NCBI GenBank assembly: GCA_029204225.1
Contig: CM055095.1
Coordinates: 30,025,258 to 30,089,257, forward strand
DNA from: Diphasiastrum complanatum
Lineage: Eukaryota; Streptophyta; Lycopodiopsida; Lycopodiales; Lycopodiaceae
Direction of reading: 5' to 3'
Length of the DNA stretch: 64,000 bases
Below are positions 36,301-48,300 of the stretch, in pieces. The translations under genes and the position numbers were made by a program. How positions within the stretch are numbered: position 1 is the first letter of the stretch; each line of letters starts with the position of its first letter. Below the pieces are notes generated by a model. That model worked only from the letters and a program-made list of their open reading frames with translations. It searched no databases and had not been told where the DNA came from.

Positions 36301-39300
36301 TAGGGATACTGTTCAAAGGTCCTATCTTTAGTATGAGGCATGCAACGTCAGCTCGACTTGGGAAGGGTCATGCTTCCCTGGCCCAATTGGAGAGATCTTG
36401 TTTAAGGAGTTGTATTCATGATGCACCTAGTAATCGTCGTCTTCTCAATACTATGGTCACTCCTATGCCATTGTACATAGTTGAGGATAGCCAGGCACAA
36501 GAAAGAGAAGGTTTACTATCGTTTTGTGGGCTTGAGGAAAGCCTTTGATTCTATCCCACTCTCTCTGCTCATTCAAAGACTTCGTGACCTTGGCTTCTCC
36601 ACGGACATCATTCTTGCTATGATGGCACTTTATGAGAGAGTCTTGGGTTGTTTCCGACATGGCAGTGGTGTTTTTGAGCACATTTGGAGCATTGGGGTGA
36701 AGCCGGTTTGTTCTCTTTCACCAATTCTTTTTGGATTATATATTGATAAGTTGCAGAGAGTCATCTCACAGTGTTGCGGATCGGGTTGTAAACTTGATGA
36801 TATTCTGATTGCCATTCTTCTTTATGCCGATGATGTGGTACTAGTCTCCCCGACTAGAGAGGGGTTAGAGAGGCAGCTGGATTGCTTATAGGTCTTTTGT
36901 ACTAGATGGGGCTTGGGGGTGAACATTGCGAAGGCTAAGGTTCTGGTGTTCAACACTTCTAGAGCTTTCATGCACCGTCAGGAGCTCATTCTCGATGGAC
37001 AGCCTCTAGAGGTGGTCTCTTCATACACTTACTTGGGGATACTTTTCTCTGGTCCTATATTTAGCATGCGACAGGCAGCTACCATGCAACTTGGGAAGGG
37101 ACATGCCTCCCTTGTTCAACTAGAGCAGTCTTGCTTCCAGAATTCCATTTGGATGCTCAGAGTAAGTGTAGTTTGATACCATTGTCACCCCCACACCCTT
37201 ATACGTATCAGAGACATGGTGTTCCGGTCTTTCCTCCTCAGACTGGGCCAATATCTCGAGATTACAAACTACCATGTTAGCTCGTATGATTTGGGCGAAG
37301 CCCTCTGTTCCACACGAGATCCTCCTTGCCGAGTTTGTGGTTCCACCTATTCAGATAGATGCAGCTTTCCAGCTTATTGCATATATTTAGGGTTTAGGCA
37401 CTTTCAGATGCGGATAATATACAAGATCCTTTTCCTGCACTTCAAGAGTTAATTATCTACATGGAGATCTAATCTAGAAAGGCAGATCCATCGAAAAATC
37501 AGGGTTTGATAGCAAGGCTAAATGTCTTTCAGAATGGACATTGATAACTATGGTACCTAGAGTATTTACATGCTCTATTAGAAGTTTGTTTATAAGATGT
37601 GAAACAAATTATTCTAAATTCTTCTTGGAGATAATCTTATTCATTCTTGTCAAGGAAGACTAAGACGTGTCTCTTGATATAGCTTTGTAGTCAAAAAGCA
37701 TTTATCGGACACCATTAGTAGTGAAAATTTGGAAAATGCTAATGCCATGTAAGTAGTTGTCTAAAGATAACTTATATCAAACCTAGTATGAATAGTTTCT
37801 TGAATGTATGGCGAAATCCAAATTTGAAAGCTTCATGTCTTCTCATGGATGATAGTTTGCACCAAATTAGTTGCAACATTGTTTCTCCTTTCTACATTAC
37901 TTGCTCTTATAAGTACAAGCCAAGAAAAGTATGGCTTTTATCTTGTGATGGTTAAAACCTATCATATTTCCACATTATAAAGCTTTTTGCCAAACTGTTA
38001 GTTGTTCTTAGTGTAGTTGTAGTAAAATTCTCAAAACTTGTTAGTTTTTCTAAGGAAGACATCGGTTTTCAAAAATAGCATTGAGTGCGTTCTCCTGTAG
38101 CAATACATTTATATCCTCTATATCATAGACTATAAAGCTTGTAATTGGAAAGAGTATCTAAAGACGATAAGTCTCCTAAGGTGTATGAAGGTATCACAAA
38201 TTTTCAAGAATCAACATTCAAACTAGTATATAATTTTAACTACAAAGCATGAATAAGATGACTGTCTTCTATTATTTCACCCTTGACTGGAAAATAAGCA
38301 CTAGCTAGAACCTAAGCTATGATGGTTTTTTGATTTAAATGTGTCTACTAAATAATGGAATAGTTTCTATGACCCTTTCTTGTAATCTTGTAGGTTTCAA
38401 TTTATGGCCACTCTTTGGGGAGTGTGTTGTCATATGATATTTTATGTCATCAAGAAAAACTCCCATCCCCCCATGGTCTGCAAGGTTCCAATTTCATGGA
38501 AGATGACCTCTTCGAAGAGGAGCAAGAAGAATCGCTTCCACAAACACCATCCTCTAAGATTAGCAATGCAAACCATGTCTCAGAATTGGAGGCCTTGCGA
38601 GCTAAGGTAAATAGAATCTTATTGATCTAAGTAATCTACGTGAGCTTTTGCAATTTTATCACATTCTTTTTCAGTAAAAGAAACATTGTTTTGTGTATAT
38701 GCAAGGCATTGGTGTGTTAGCATGTGCAAGTGCATACACATGGGTGTATGCATATATGTAGGTGGGTATAACATTTTTTTCAGCTAAAATGGTTGGTTTG
38801 TTTACATAGGTTTTGCAAAATTTTGAAGAAATTGTTCTAGACAGCTATGGTACCATTCAAAACATGATTTTGGCACTTTGTGATTTATAGTGTGGAAATA
38901 AGTGTTCGACATGATAATTTCTTGTATTTGATAAGGAAGTTAGAACAAAAGGTGTTCGTTGAGCTATTAAGCTAAGGTATTGTTCTGCAGTTGTATGTCA
39001 ATTTAGCTACTGAACTTGATATATTGTTTAATAGATATTCTCATGCATATGCTAGACATGCACTTTCCAAAAACAAAAAACCGAGTTTTGAGATGGAAGC
39101 CAAAGATTAGGAGTGTAGAAACATCCATGGATTTTAAAATTGAAGCTTGCTAGTGTGCGGAACATCCATGTTGTTAGACCCCAGTCATGGCCATAGCATG
39201 GAAGGGCTAGTGACTAGGTAGGTTAGGTTTCCACTAGTGATGGGCCACAATTCACAAACCCCAGTTCCGGGCACCGTGTTCTTGGGTGTGTCATTGTGAG

Positions 39301-42300
39301 TGACCCGGTGATTAGGCCCATCATGCATTGAGCAAGTCAACCTGCTGTTAGGTGGGCAATGACTAGGGTGAAGTCCAAAGGACTGTCTAACTGGGGGATG
39401 AGGCGGCTAAACACTAAGTTGGCTACATTTTCATGGTTGCGAGGACTGACATGACATGCCAGGCGGACTGATCACCCATGCATGGGCGCCATGTGGCACA
39501 GGACCGGTGGGAATATCGGTAGCTATGCTTAAAGGTTTGCCTATGGATGGGAGGAGAGCATTCTTTCACCAGCTAGTTGGTCTGTTGAGGAGTTTGGGAA
39601 GCTAAGCACCTCACATTTGGTATTGGAGCCTCGTTCTAGACAGAGAATAGCTCGTTTTAAAGAGTGAAAAAACACCATTTTCTTTGGAAATTTTTCGAGA
39701 GAGAAACTTGCAAAGGCTGAGCAGCCTAGATTTGTGATTGAATCTTTGTTTTCAAACGTTTGTAGCAGTAGAGGGAGAAAAAGGCATTTTTGGGCCAATT
39801 GGGCAATGAAAGAGCCTTTGAAAATCCCTTTTTTGAGGGGGAAGTCATTGTTAGATCACTTGGGATTCTAGGGGTAGGTGGACAGCGCTAGCGCGACCGC
39901 AGCCAATTTAATTCCACCTGATTTGGGGCTATGGTTGTGGAGATATCATCAGAAAACCAGAGTCAGTCCTTAAAAAAACAAGCCACAAGTTACGGGCAAT
40001 CTGCACATTGAATACTTGTCAAAACCTTGTGACATTTTAGGAGTCGACAGCCAGCATTAGGGTGACCTTATAGAAAGTGATCCCATCAATTTTGGAATTG
40101 TAGTCGTGAAGATCTCGAAAAAATGTGAATTTTGGTGCAACATGAGGGCAACATGAGGGCTGATTTTCCATCATACAATTACCAGGGAGCATATATCCTT
40201 TCTTTTCTGATTGTTACTCCTCATGAGCATGTGAAAGCTATGGATGCCTGGCATCTACACAGACAAACAAATAACTCTGTTCAAGTTTATGCAGATTCTT
40301 ATCTTGCAATACTTATGAAAGTTCCTAATGATATTCCTGAGTGGGTGCAAGTCCACAAATTTATCTTTGGCTTGCAGGAAGATTTACAACCTCCAGTGTT
40401 GCATTAGTCTTGTGCCACACTTGAGCATGCCATAGCGACAACTCTTATCTATGAGGGTGGTGTCAAGGGCAAAGGTGCTCGTGGACAGTTTGCCATAGGT
40501 ACATAGTGCCAAGGCTTTCAGAAGCCAGTGCCAGTACAACTGCAATAGGGTTAGAAGTGCAAGGCAGTTTCTACTGAATCTCGAAAGGCTTCCCAACAGT
40601 CTACCCTAACGGTTAAGCAGAACTAAGGATGAAGGTCTTTGTTATTTTTTCTTAGGTAAGCATTTATACAAGGAGTCTCCTAGGAGGTCTAGCAATAAGA
40701 AGATTCAGCAAATGCACTTGACCTGAGGATGAGGGCTCTCCCTTGACTCGAGCTGGAGCAAAATGATATGTTGGGCAATGAAGATGAGATGGAAGTGCCA
40801 CGATGGTCACAAAGCCTAATGACCATTCAGGTGTGAGAAGGCTTGCTCGTCGGGCACCCTAGTGTTGCCTATCTAGTAAGGCAATACAAGCATATCTACG
40901 AAATTGATAAAGATGCTAGGGAAGCTGGCAGGTCGAGATGTAGTTCTACTTTTTGACACCCCTTTAACATCATCAATTCTTGTTTGGTTAAGCAGCTAAA
41001 GCTATCTATTGATATACTATGGAAATTCTAGATGGCAAGTGTTCGGAGGTTTGAGACCAAAAGATAGTGCAGTTGCCCCTCACTATCCAGATGTATATTT
41101 AAGATTTGATTTTGAGATTACCAAGCTGGCACACTTTGATATTGTGCTAGGTAAACATTGGCATGCGGCTAGGTAGCCAACTATAGATCTTGTAAGTCAT
41201 TCTAATTTGCAAATAAAGAAGCAATGTTTCTAGTATTTGTACTTGTGTAAATGTGAATGACTTAGTGGATGAATCTCATGTTTGAAGTTCTAAAAAGGTA
41301 GACAGGCAATTAGGTACATTAGCATCAAGAGAAGCAGCAACAATAGCAGGAGGTGAGCCAACAACAAGAAGATCAGGAATAGGAGTATCGTGTACCAAAG
41401 CATATAGAGAGTGAGCTTGTTCCTGCAATAAAGAGGTGTGCAAAAACATCAAAAGACTCCCAAGTGGCCTCATGAATAGGTCGATGTTACATACCCATAA
41501 GGGCACGTAACAGGTTACCTGATGTGATAGAACGTTGGTCTGGAGCTATAGGTCTTTTGGGTGCCACGTGCCAATGTCCTATTGGTGCAAGGTAATCCCT
41601 TTGTTATGGACTCGCATCATTGTGCACAACTGACGCGCGTGTCGATGGTTATGCGTGATCCCTATGATCGGAGATGACCCCACCTAGACTATTTATACAG
41701 AGGTGTATCTTTGTGAGCTTGTCATTCACTCTCTCCTGGAGAATCAAGAGCTTTTCGACTGGTGGTAAGGTCAGGACGTTAATCTAGACCTTAGGATGTA
41801 GGTAGGCGAGGGTCGAGGGTAAAGCATGGTGGTATGGGACACCATGGCTTATTGAAAATCCGAGCTTGCTTGATGGCCTGTGGGTGTAACTCTCCTCGTC
41901 CCATAGCCTCATCTTGAGCCTCTTCCATCCTCTTTTCCTTAAGCCACTTGCAAACACAAAAAAATTTACAAAAATATTCTCACAACCTAATGGACTTTTT
42001 TCCTCCACCTCCTCCTTATTAACGTTCAATTGTACTTTGTCCTCCTCCCAAGCCTAAGGATGAGCCTTACGGGAGTTCTAGGAGTTTTTTCGGGCCATAA
42101 GTCCATGAGCTTAAGGGAGGTGACTAGAGGTGTTTGTGGGGTGTGACCCAAGTGACCCTTGCTTGAGGTGGCATAGGGAGGGTGGTAGCCATGTGAAATG
42201 AGGGTAGTTGGTGCCCATAAGGGTTGCCACGTGTCTTTGGGACCATATGCTTGTAGGTGGTGCCCATAAGGCCTGCCACCAAGCAAGGCCAAAAGGGAAG

Positions 42301-45300
42301 GAAAATGGTGTGGGTGGGGGGGTAAAGGCTTCACTCTCATCATTGAGGAGCTTGTTTTGGTAGTGCTCTTAAGTTGCCTAAGACGATTTGTAGCCAAGCT
42401 CTTGCCGTTTTTTCCTTCGACCATACCTTAGTGCCCTCTGGATCCCACTGTGCCCTCGGGTGAAGGACCGTCCTCACCATCGCTCCTCCTGAGTTAGACC
42501 CCACACAGCTTGTATAGGCCCTAAACTCCCTTCAGAACCAAATTCTAGAAATGCAGTCTAGGCATGCTGCGGTCGAGCAAGAGTGGCATTCTTCGACCCA
42601 CGGCGTCCGTGTTCAATCCAGAATTCTTTTCGGGACAAAAGAAGGACTGGCATTCGGCATTTGGCGTTGTGCTTTTATGGTTGGATCGGTGGAATAGCCA
42701 TTTTTCCATGCATGATTTGCTTGACAGCACGAAGATCGCTACTGCTCTCATGCTTTTACACGGTAAGGCGTCGTATACATGGTGGCAGGATCTGAAGGAT
42801 AGGGCTGATACCCTTACCACTTGGGACACCTTTCAGGTCTTTAAAATGACTTTCCTATCGGTCTTGCATCACTTTGAGCTTTGGCAGCATTTCACCACCT
42901 TGCAATGGGTAGTAGGCGAAATCCTTTTTAGGCTTCACATGATTCTTTCACAGGTTCATTGTGGACTATGACTTAATAGCATTGCCCTTAACGAATGTTC
43001 TTAGGGGGGTGAAGAAAAAATGTAGCCGTAGAAAAAGTCCATTGATAACATGGACTGATGAGATGAATGAGAGTTTTGAGACCCTCAAGCACTGTGTTTC
43101 TACGGCTCCAATTTTACACATTGTTGATCCTAACCGACCTTTTGTGGTGGATACGGATGCTAGCGACTCTGTTGTTTGGAGCGGTCCTTTACCAAGATGG
43201 TAGACTAGTTGCGTTTGAAAGCAAAAAGCTGGATCCTACTCATTCTAGGTATTCCAGGCTAACCAAATTGGCGCAATTATTACCAACTAAATCTACTGTC
43301 AAGGCATATGAACTAGCCCAACTTTTCATTGAAAAGTTGTATGGCTTGTCGAATGATATTGTTAGTGATCATGACTCCAAATTCACTGGCAAGTTCTGGC
43401 CGCACTCGGTTACTGATAAACTTGACACAACCCTTGTTCTGAGTTCTTTAGATCACCCAGAATCTGATGGGCAGATAGAACGTATCAACCAGACGTTGGA
43501 AGATATGCTTAGAGCATATGTCTCTCACCGACAGTCTGATTGGGAAAAGTATCTCCCAATGGTCAAGTTCGCACACAATAGTGCGAAGCATTCGGCCATC
43601 GGGTTCAGTCCTTTTATGCTAAGCTTTCAGCCGCGTTCGCTAGTTTCTGTCAGACTCAAAGGTCTCAAGGTGCAAGCTGCAATGGATTTCTTGCAAGATA
43701 TGCAAAAAATGCTGCAAGTGGCCAAAGAAAGCATTAAAACCGCTCAGGATAGAGCTCAGTTTTATTCTAACAGCGTTGCTCCAGAAGTAGAAGTGTGAAG
43801 AACTTGACTATTGGTAGAGTAGGAAGGGCTTAATTTGTAGAGCTTAAGAATTTGAGGTTGGAACTTGGGTGTATTGTAAAATCCCTAAAGATTGTAAGGT
43901 ACTACGAACAGGGAAATGTCATAAGCTATCTCCACGATAAAGTGGTCCATGCAAGATTGTAAAAAAGATCGACTTTGTCGGAAGGATTCCCTAATTCCGG
44001 AAGGTGAAGATGAGGACACTTGGGAGAGTTTAAGACTAAACTTTCCTGGCTTGCTCCCTTTAGGAGGAGGTTCTTAAAGGGAGAGGGAATGTTACGTACC
44101 CATAAGGGCACGTTTAGTTGTATTGAGTGCCAAGTAATTCCTCACATACTTGCACGTACGCTTTAGAAATGGTTCATCATATAATTTTCTAAGTTCTTAG
44201 ATCCTCAGATTCTACTTGTAGAACTTGTACATCTCCACAGAGCTGTTAGCATGAATCACAATTTTATAAATTTCTCATCTTCAGGTAGTAATACCATGCA
44301 CTCAATTCTCTTTGAGTAATCAAACGCATTTGATATTCAAATATGAGATCTTATCTAGTTCAATCATAAAAGAAAATTTATGCAAAACAAAAATGAATGG
44401 AAGATGGGATCATCTTTATTCCTTGGGCATTTTTGCCTCTACAATTTACAAGAGTAAGCCTGATGGTGAAGAGAAGAGGGAGGCTGAGCAGTAGGATAAA
44501 CATCGTGAATATCAGGGCAAGTAGAATATGTAGTCAGAAGAAGATCAGACCAATCAAGGTAAATAGTAGTGACAGTGCATATAAGAGGAGGTAAATGGGA
44601 CATAGCATTGGCACATGCGTTACTCTTACCAGGACGATAGGGCAAATGGTAAATGAGAACAGCGTAAGATTGGCGATCACTAAGATGTGTCTAAGTCTCA
44701 AGGTAACGCGAAGATTGATGATCAATGTAGAATTCAAAAGCCACACTTAATAAGGGCATGAAAAACCACTAATAATTTCTTCTCATGAGTAGAATACCCA
44801 TTCTCATAAGAATGTAGGCAATGAGAGTCATAAGCTATAAGATGAGAATCCTGGGGAAGAAGAGCCCCAACACTTGCAACACTAGCATCAACAACAAAGT
44901 GCTTGCTAAAATCAGGTACAGCTAGAACAATAGTAGCGAGAGTATGCTGAAGAGTAGTAAAAGCATTTTGACATTGAATCTTAGTAATGAAAGAAAGAGT
45001 ACAAGATATGAACATGAGCATTGATTCATGTGGATAGGGCACATGAGACCTAGCAATGGAGATCCCTATGGCTGACATTCACAAGGAAGCTAGAAGCTCT
45101 CACTTGCAAATGAGCCAAACGGTTCAGAAATTGATGTCTCTTGTCTAGTTATAGACAATGCTCTCACTTAACTAAACTTAACTATCTTGAGGGATAGTTA
45201 ACCCTTGTTAATAATAATTGCATAAAGCTGGAGTAAAAGGAAGGATCAGCCACAAGTGGAAAGCTATGCATGTGAGCATTTGGGCCAAATCTGATCAATG

Positions 45301-48300
45301 CGTTACAACAGAGATTGTCTGACAATACATGCAAACATATAGATTCCTTAAGAGAGATCAGATATTTTCTTGAATGAAAAAGTAGCTGAAATGGACAATG
45401 ATGTACAAGCAAAGCCTGCACTCTGATCTATCATATCGATGCTTAACTGCTTCAAACTCTCAGGTACACATGAATGCAGAAATTGAAAAGAAATTGGATT
45501 GATCAATTGACTAACCTATAATACAATTTACAACTCCAAGATCCTTGTGATAGGAATAAGCCAAATGAGGGTCTACTCCACACTTTTCCCTTCTTATACA
45601 TTGTTATTCAAATTCACTTATCCAACTAGCTTAAAGTCCTGTTAACCTTTTCTTGACTAAGTCCTTTAATCTTAAGAGAGTCCCACCTTCATTGTCCAGT
45701 TGGTTTGGGGATATTGTATTGTGCATGTTCACTCCTGAAACTTTCATGAGGCAATCATCCAGTTTCCTAGTCTTACGTTTTCCTTTTGGTTCTGTATAGG
45801 TAGCATCTCTTCAAGCAAAGTTGCTTTCTTTGGAGGGTTTGCAAGTAAGGAACGATAATAACACAGAAAGTGTGGATGCCTGTGAAAGTGCTGAAACTGA
45901 AGATGCCCAGTTTCTAAAGTGTAGCTCACATAAGGATGGTTTGCAACAAGGCAATGCGAATGGCAGAATAGGTGAAACTGGAAATACTAAAAGTTGTGAA
46001 TCAGAAAGTGCTTATGGTCAAATAAGGGATGACATAGGATCATCCTTTTCAAGAAACACAGCTTCAGATCCTCCACCCACTGAGAGCCTGAAGACTATAT
46101 CGTCAAAAAAACACCACACACCACGTATACGCTATACAAAGCTGCAATTTAAGGTTTGTTTTTGTCATGTTTCTATTAGTAGATGTTGCTCTGATTAGAT
46201 CGTAGTCTGCTATGTTTCCTTGGTTGCACATGCTTACATGCCATTATAACCACCAATGCACAAGAGGATTCACCTGTTGCAGATAGTAATGCTTTATTGT
46301 TTGGGAATCTGATGTCTTATTTCACCAACTCATACTTTCAGAATAAAGTTGGAACAATCTATGAAATGAAAATGTTTCTGCAGGTAGATACTTTCTTTGC
46401 TGTTGGTTCTCCACTTGGTTTATTCCTAGGTTTGCGCAACGTTCGACTTGCAACAGGTACTACTTGTTACATGCCTTTCCTGGTGTACAAATGGTACATG
46501 CTTCCTGTTTAACTTGTGATGCAGGATGTAGGAGTTTCAGGGATAAGAGGTTAAATTTTTATAGCTTAACCGTACAGTCCACATGTTGTGGGGTGATTCC
46601 TGATTGAAGCAAGAACATTGCAAAATTGTCTAGACCTTGTTTCCATTTTTGCATAAGCAAATCAAAAAAAGATAAGATAGCTCCACAAAATGATCAATAT
46701 AAAGAGCTGAATCTCATTGGCGACTCAACCACTAAGGATCAATCATAGCATGGCGGAGGTCATGGCAAAAAGTAGTCCACACATGCATCCCCTCTCGATC
46801 AGGCTCGGTATGGTAAATATGCCACCAAGTAGCAGCTCGTCCATACAAACGACAGTCATGAGCGTAGTATGGCTCGAGACTAGCTTGACGAGGAAATGGG
46901 TAAAACCTAGATGGTGGAGGAGAAATGATAGGACTACCAAAAGGAGAAGGCGATGAAGTAGTGCCGAAGGTAGGTAAAGATGACATGGAGGCCTTTCTAG
47001 GACCATGATGAGGCTTTACGGCATCAATCTGAGACTGAAGAGAGGCAAAGCCTGTCATGACAACATCTAAACGGGAAGAAATCCCAGAAATAACACTATC
47101 AATGGCTTGTTGAATGTGTGATTGACTTGCTTGATAAGAATGCTAGCCTTGTCTATACAAATAACAAGTATGACATTTAATGTAACCGTCACGATTTTTT
47201 AAGCATTTACTTTTATGTCCACTTATTTACAATTTGGAAGTTTTGCAACTTTGATAACAGCAATATTCCTTTGACAATGTCATTTTGAAGGATATGAAAA
47301 TCAATGCTCTTATATGTAATGGATCCTGAAAATTAGTTTATTTTATGATTATTTCAGGGATGCGTGTCCGGGCCGGACGCGTCCATATATATATATATAT
47401 TTTTAATTTTTTTAACTCTAAAAAAATTAAAAAAAATTAAAAAAAAAGAAAAAAAAGCGGACGCGTCCGGGGACCCGGACGCACCGGGGTCCGCCACGTT
47501 ACGATTATTTTAAGTAGGAATTTTCTACAAATAGTGATTTACATGTGAACTGGAAAGACAGCAATCAAGGGAATCTTTTTCAGCTGATTTTTGTGGTTGT
47601 CTATTTCCAATGTTTTAATTTTGTCTTTAACCTTTGTGTACAGCCATGTCTTGGTACCTTGGATTGTCCTTAACGTCTATAGTGATTTGTGAATGTTTTT
47701 TTCAATTCCATGAAAATATGAGCAGGCGATGGAGCTGAGTATTGGAAGGATGAAGGCATTGAGGAGGAGATGCCAGCTTGCAGGCAAATGCTGAACATAT
47801 TTCATCCATATGATCCTGTTGCTTACAGGTCAATTCTAGGCCAGATTTTTTTTAATCTTCATGGACTTAATTTTCATTGTTTTGGTTAAGTGTATTCTTA
47901 GAGACTGATAATGTTTCATTGTCCAATGGACCAAAAATGATAAGAGCAACTCAAATTGCAAGGAAAATTTTGTTTTTAAGCATTTTTGTTAATGATAATA
48001 GCAATTTAAATTGCAAGGAAAATATTGTCTTTAAGCATTTTTGTTCTAAACAATGGAGAGGCAAGTCGTTGTAGCTGTAAATTTTTATTTTTCTCCATTG
48101 GAAATGCGAAAGATAACCCATGCCTGACTAGAGGTATGGATCAAAATCAATCTCATAATCAATGAACCATTACTCCACGAGCTCTTCACCAAAAAGTGTC
48201 TTCAAAAGATGCATAATGGAAGTGGTAGAGGTGCACGATAGCTTGTAGTAACCTAATGAAGTATAAAATTAGGTTAGCAAGACAGTTGCTTTGGCATGCG

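Larger units (their letters stand above)
39172..41200 (+). mobile_element. gypsy retrotransposon, 5' LTR to protease, 3' truncated
   Basis: LTR 39172-39615, PBS 39618-39630, then a long leader and a heavily decayed gag and protease. No RT, integrase or 3' LTR. Gag is related to that of the element at 54.4-57.9 kb. Confidence 0.8.
41485..44120 (+). mobile_element. gypsy mini-element with multiple internal deletions
   Basis: A 5' LTR start (TGTTACATACCCATAAGGGC, 41485) is mirrored by the 3' LTR start at 44090 (TGTTACGTACCCATAAGGGC) after a PPT. Between them only gag (42564-42971), a piece of RNase H (42961-43250) and integrase (43260-43800) remain, joined directly. About 2.6 kb remain, instead of the 5-6 kb usual for gypsy elements. 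The 3' LTR diverges after about 31 bp. Confidence 0.8.

Noticed and set aside
47381-47470. CpG island or host promoter at the GC-rich blocks
   Set aside because: The blocks are short inverted repeats around an A/T core with flanking 8-bp duplications, in the middle of the gene; a transposon explains them better.
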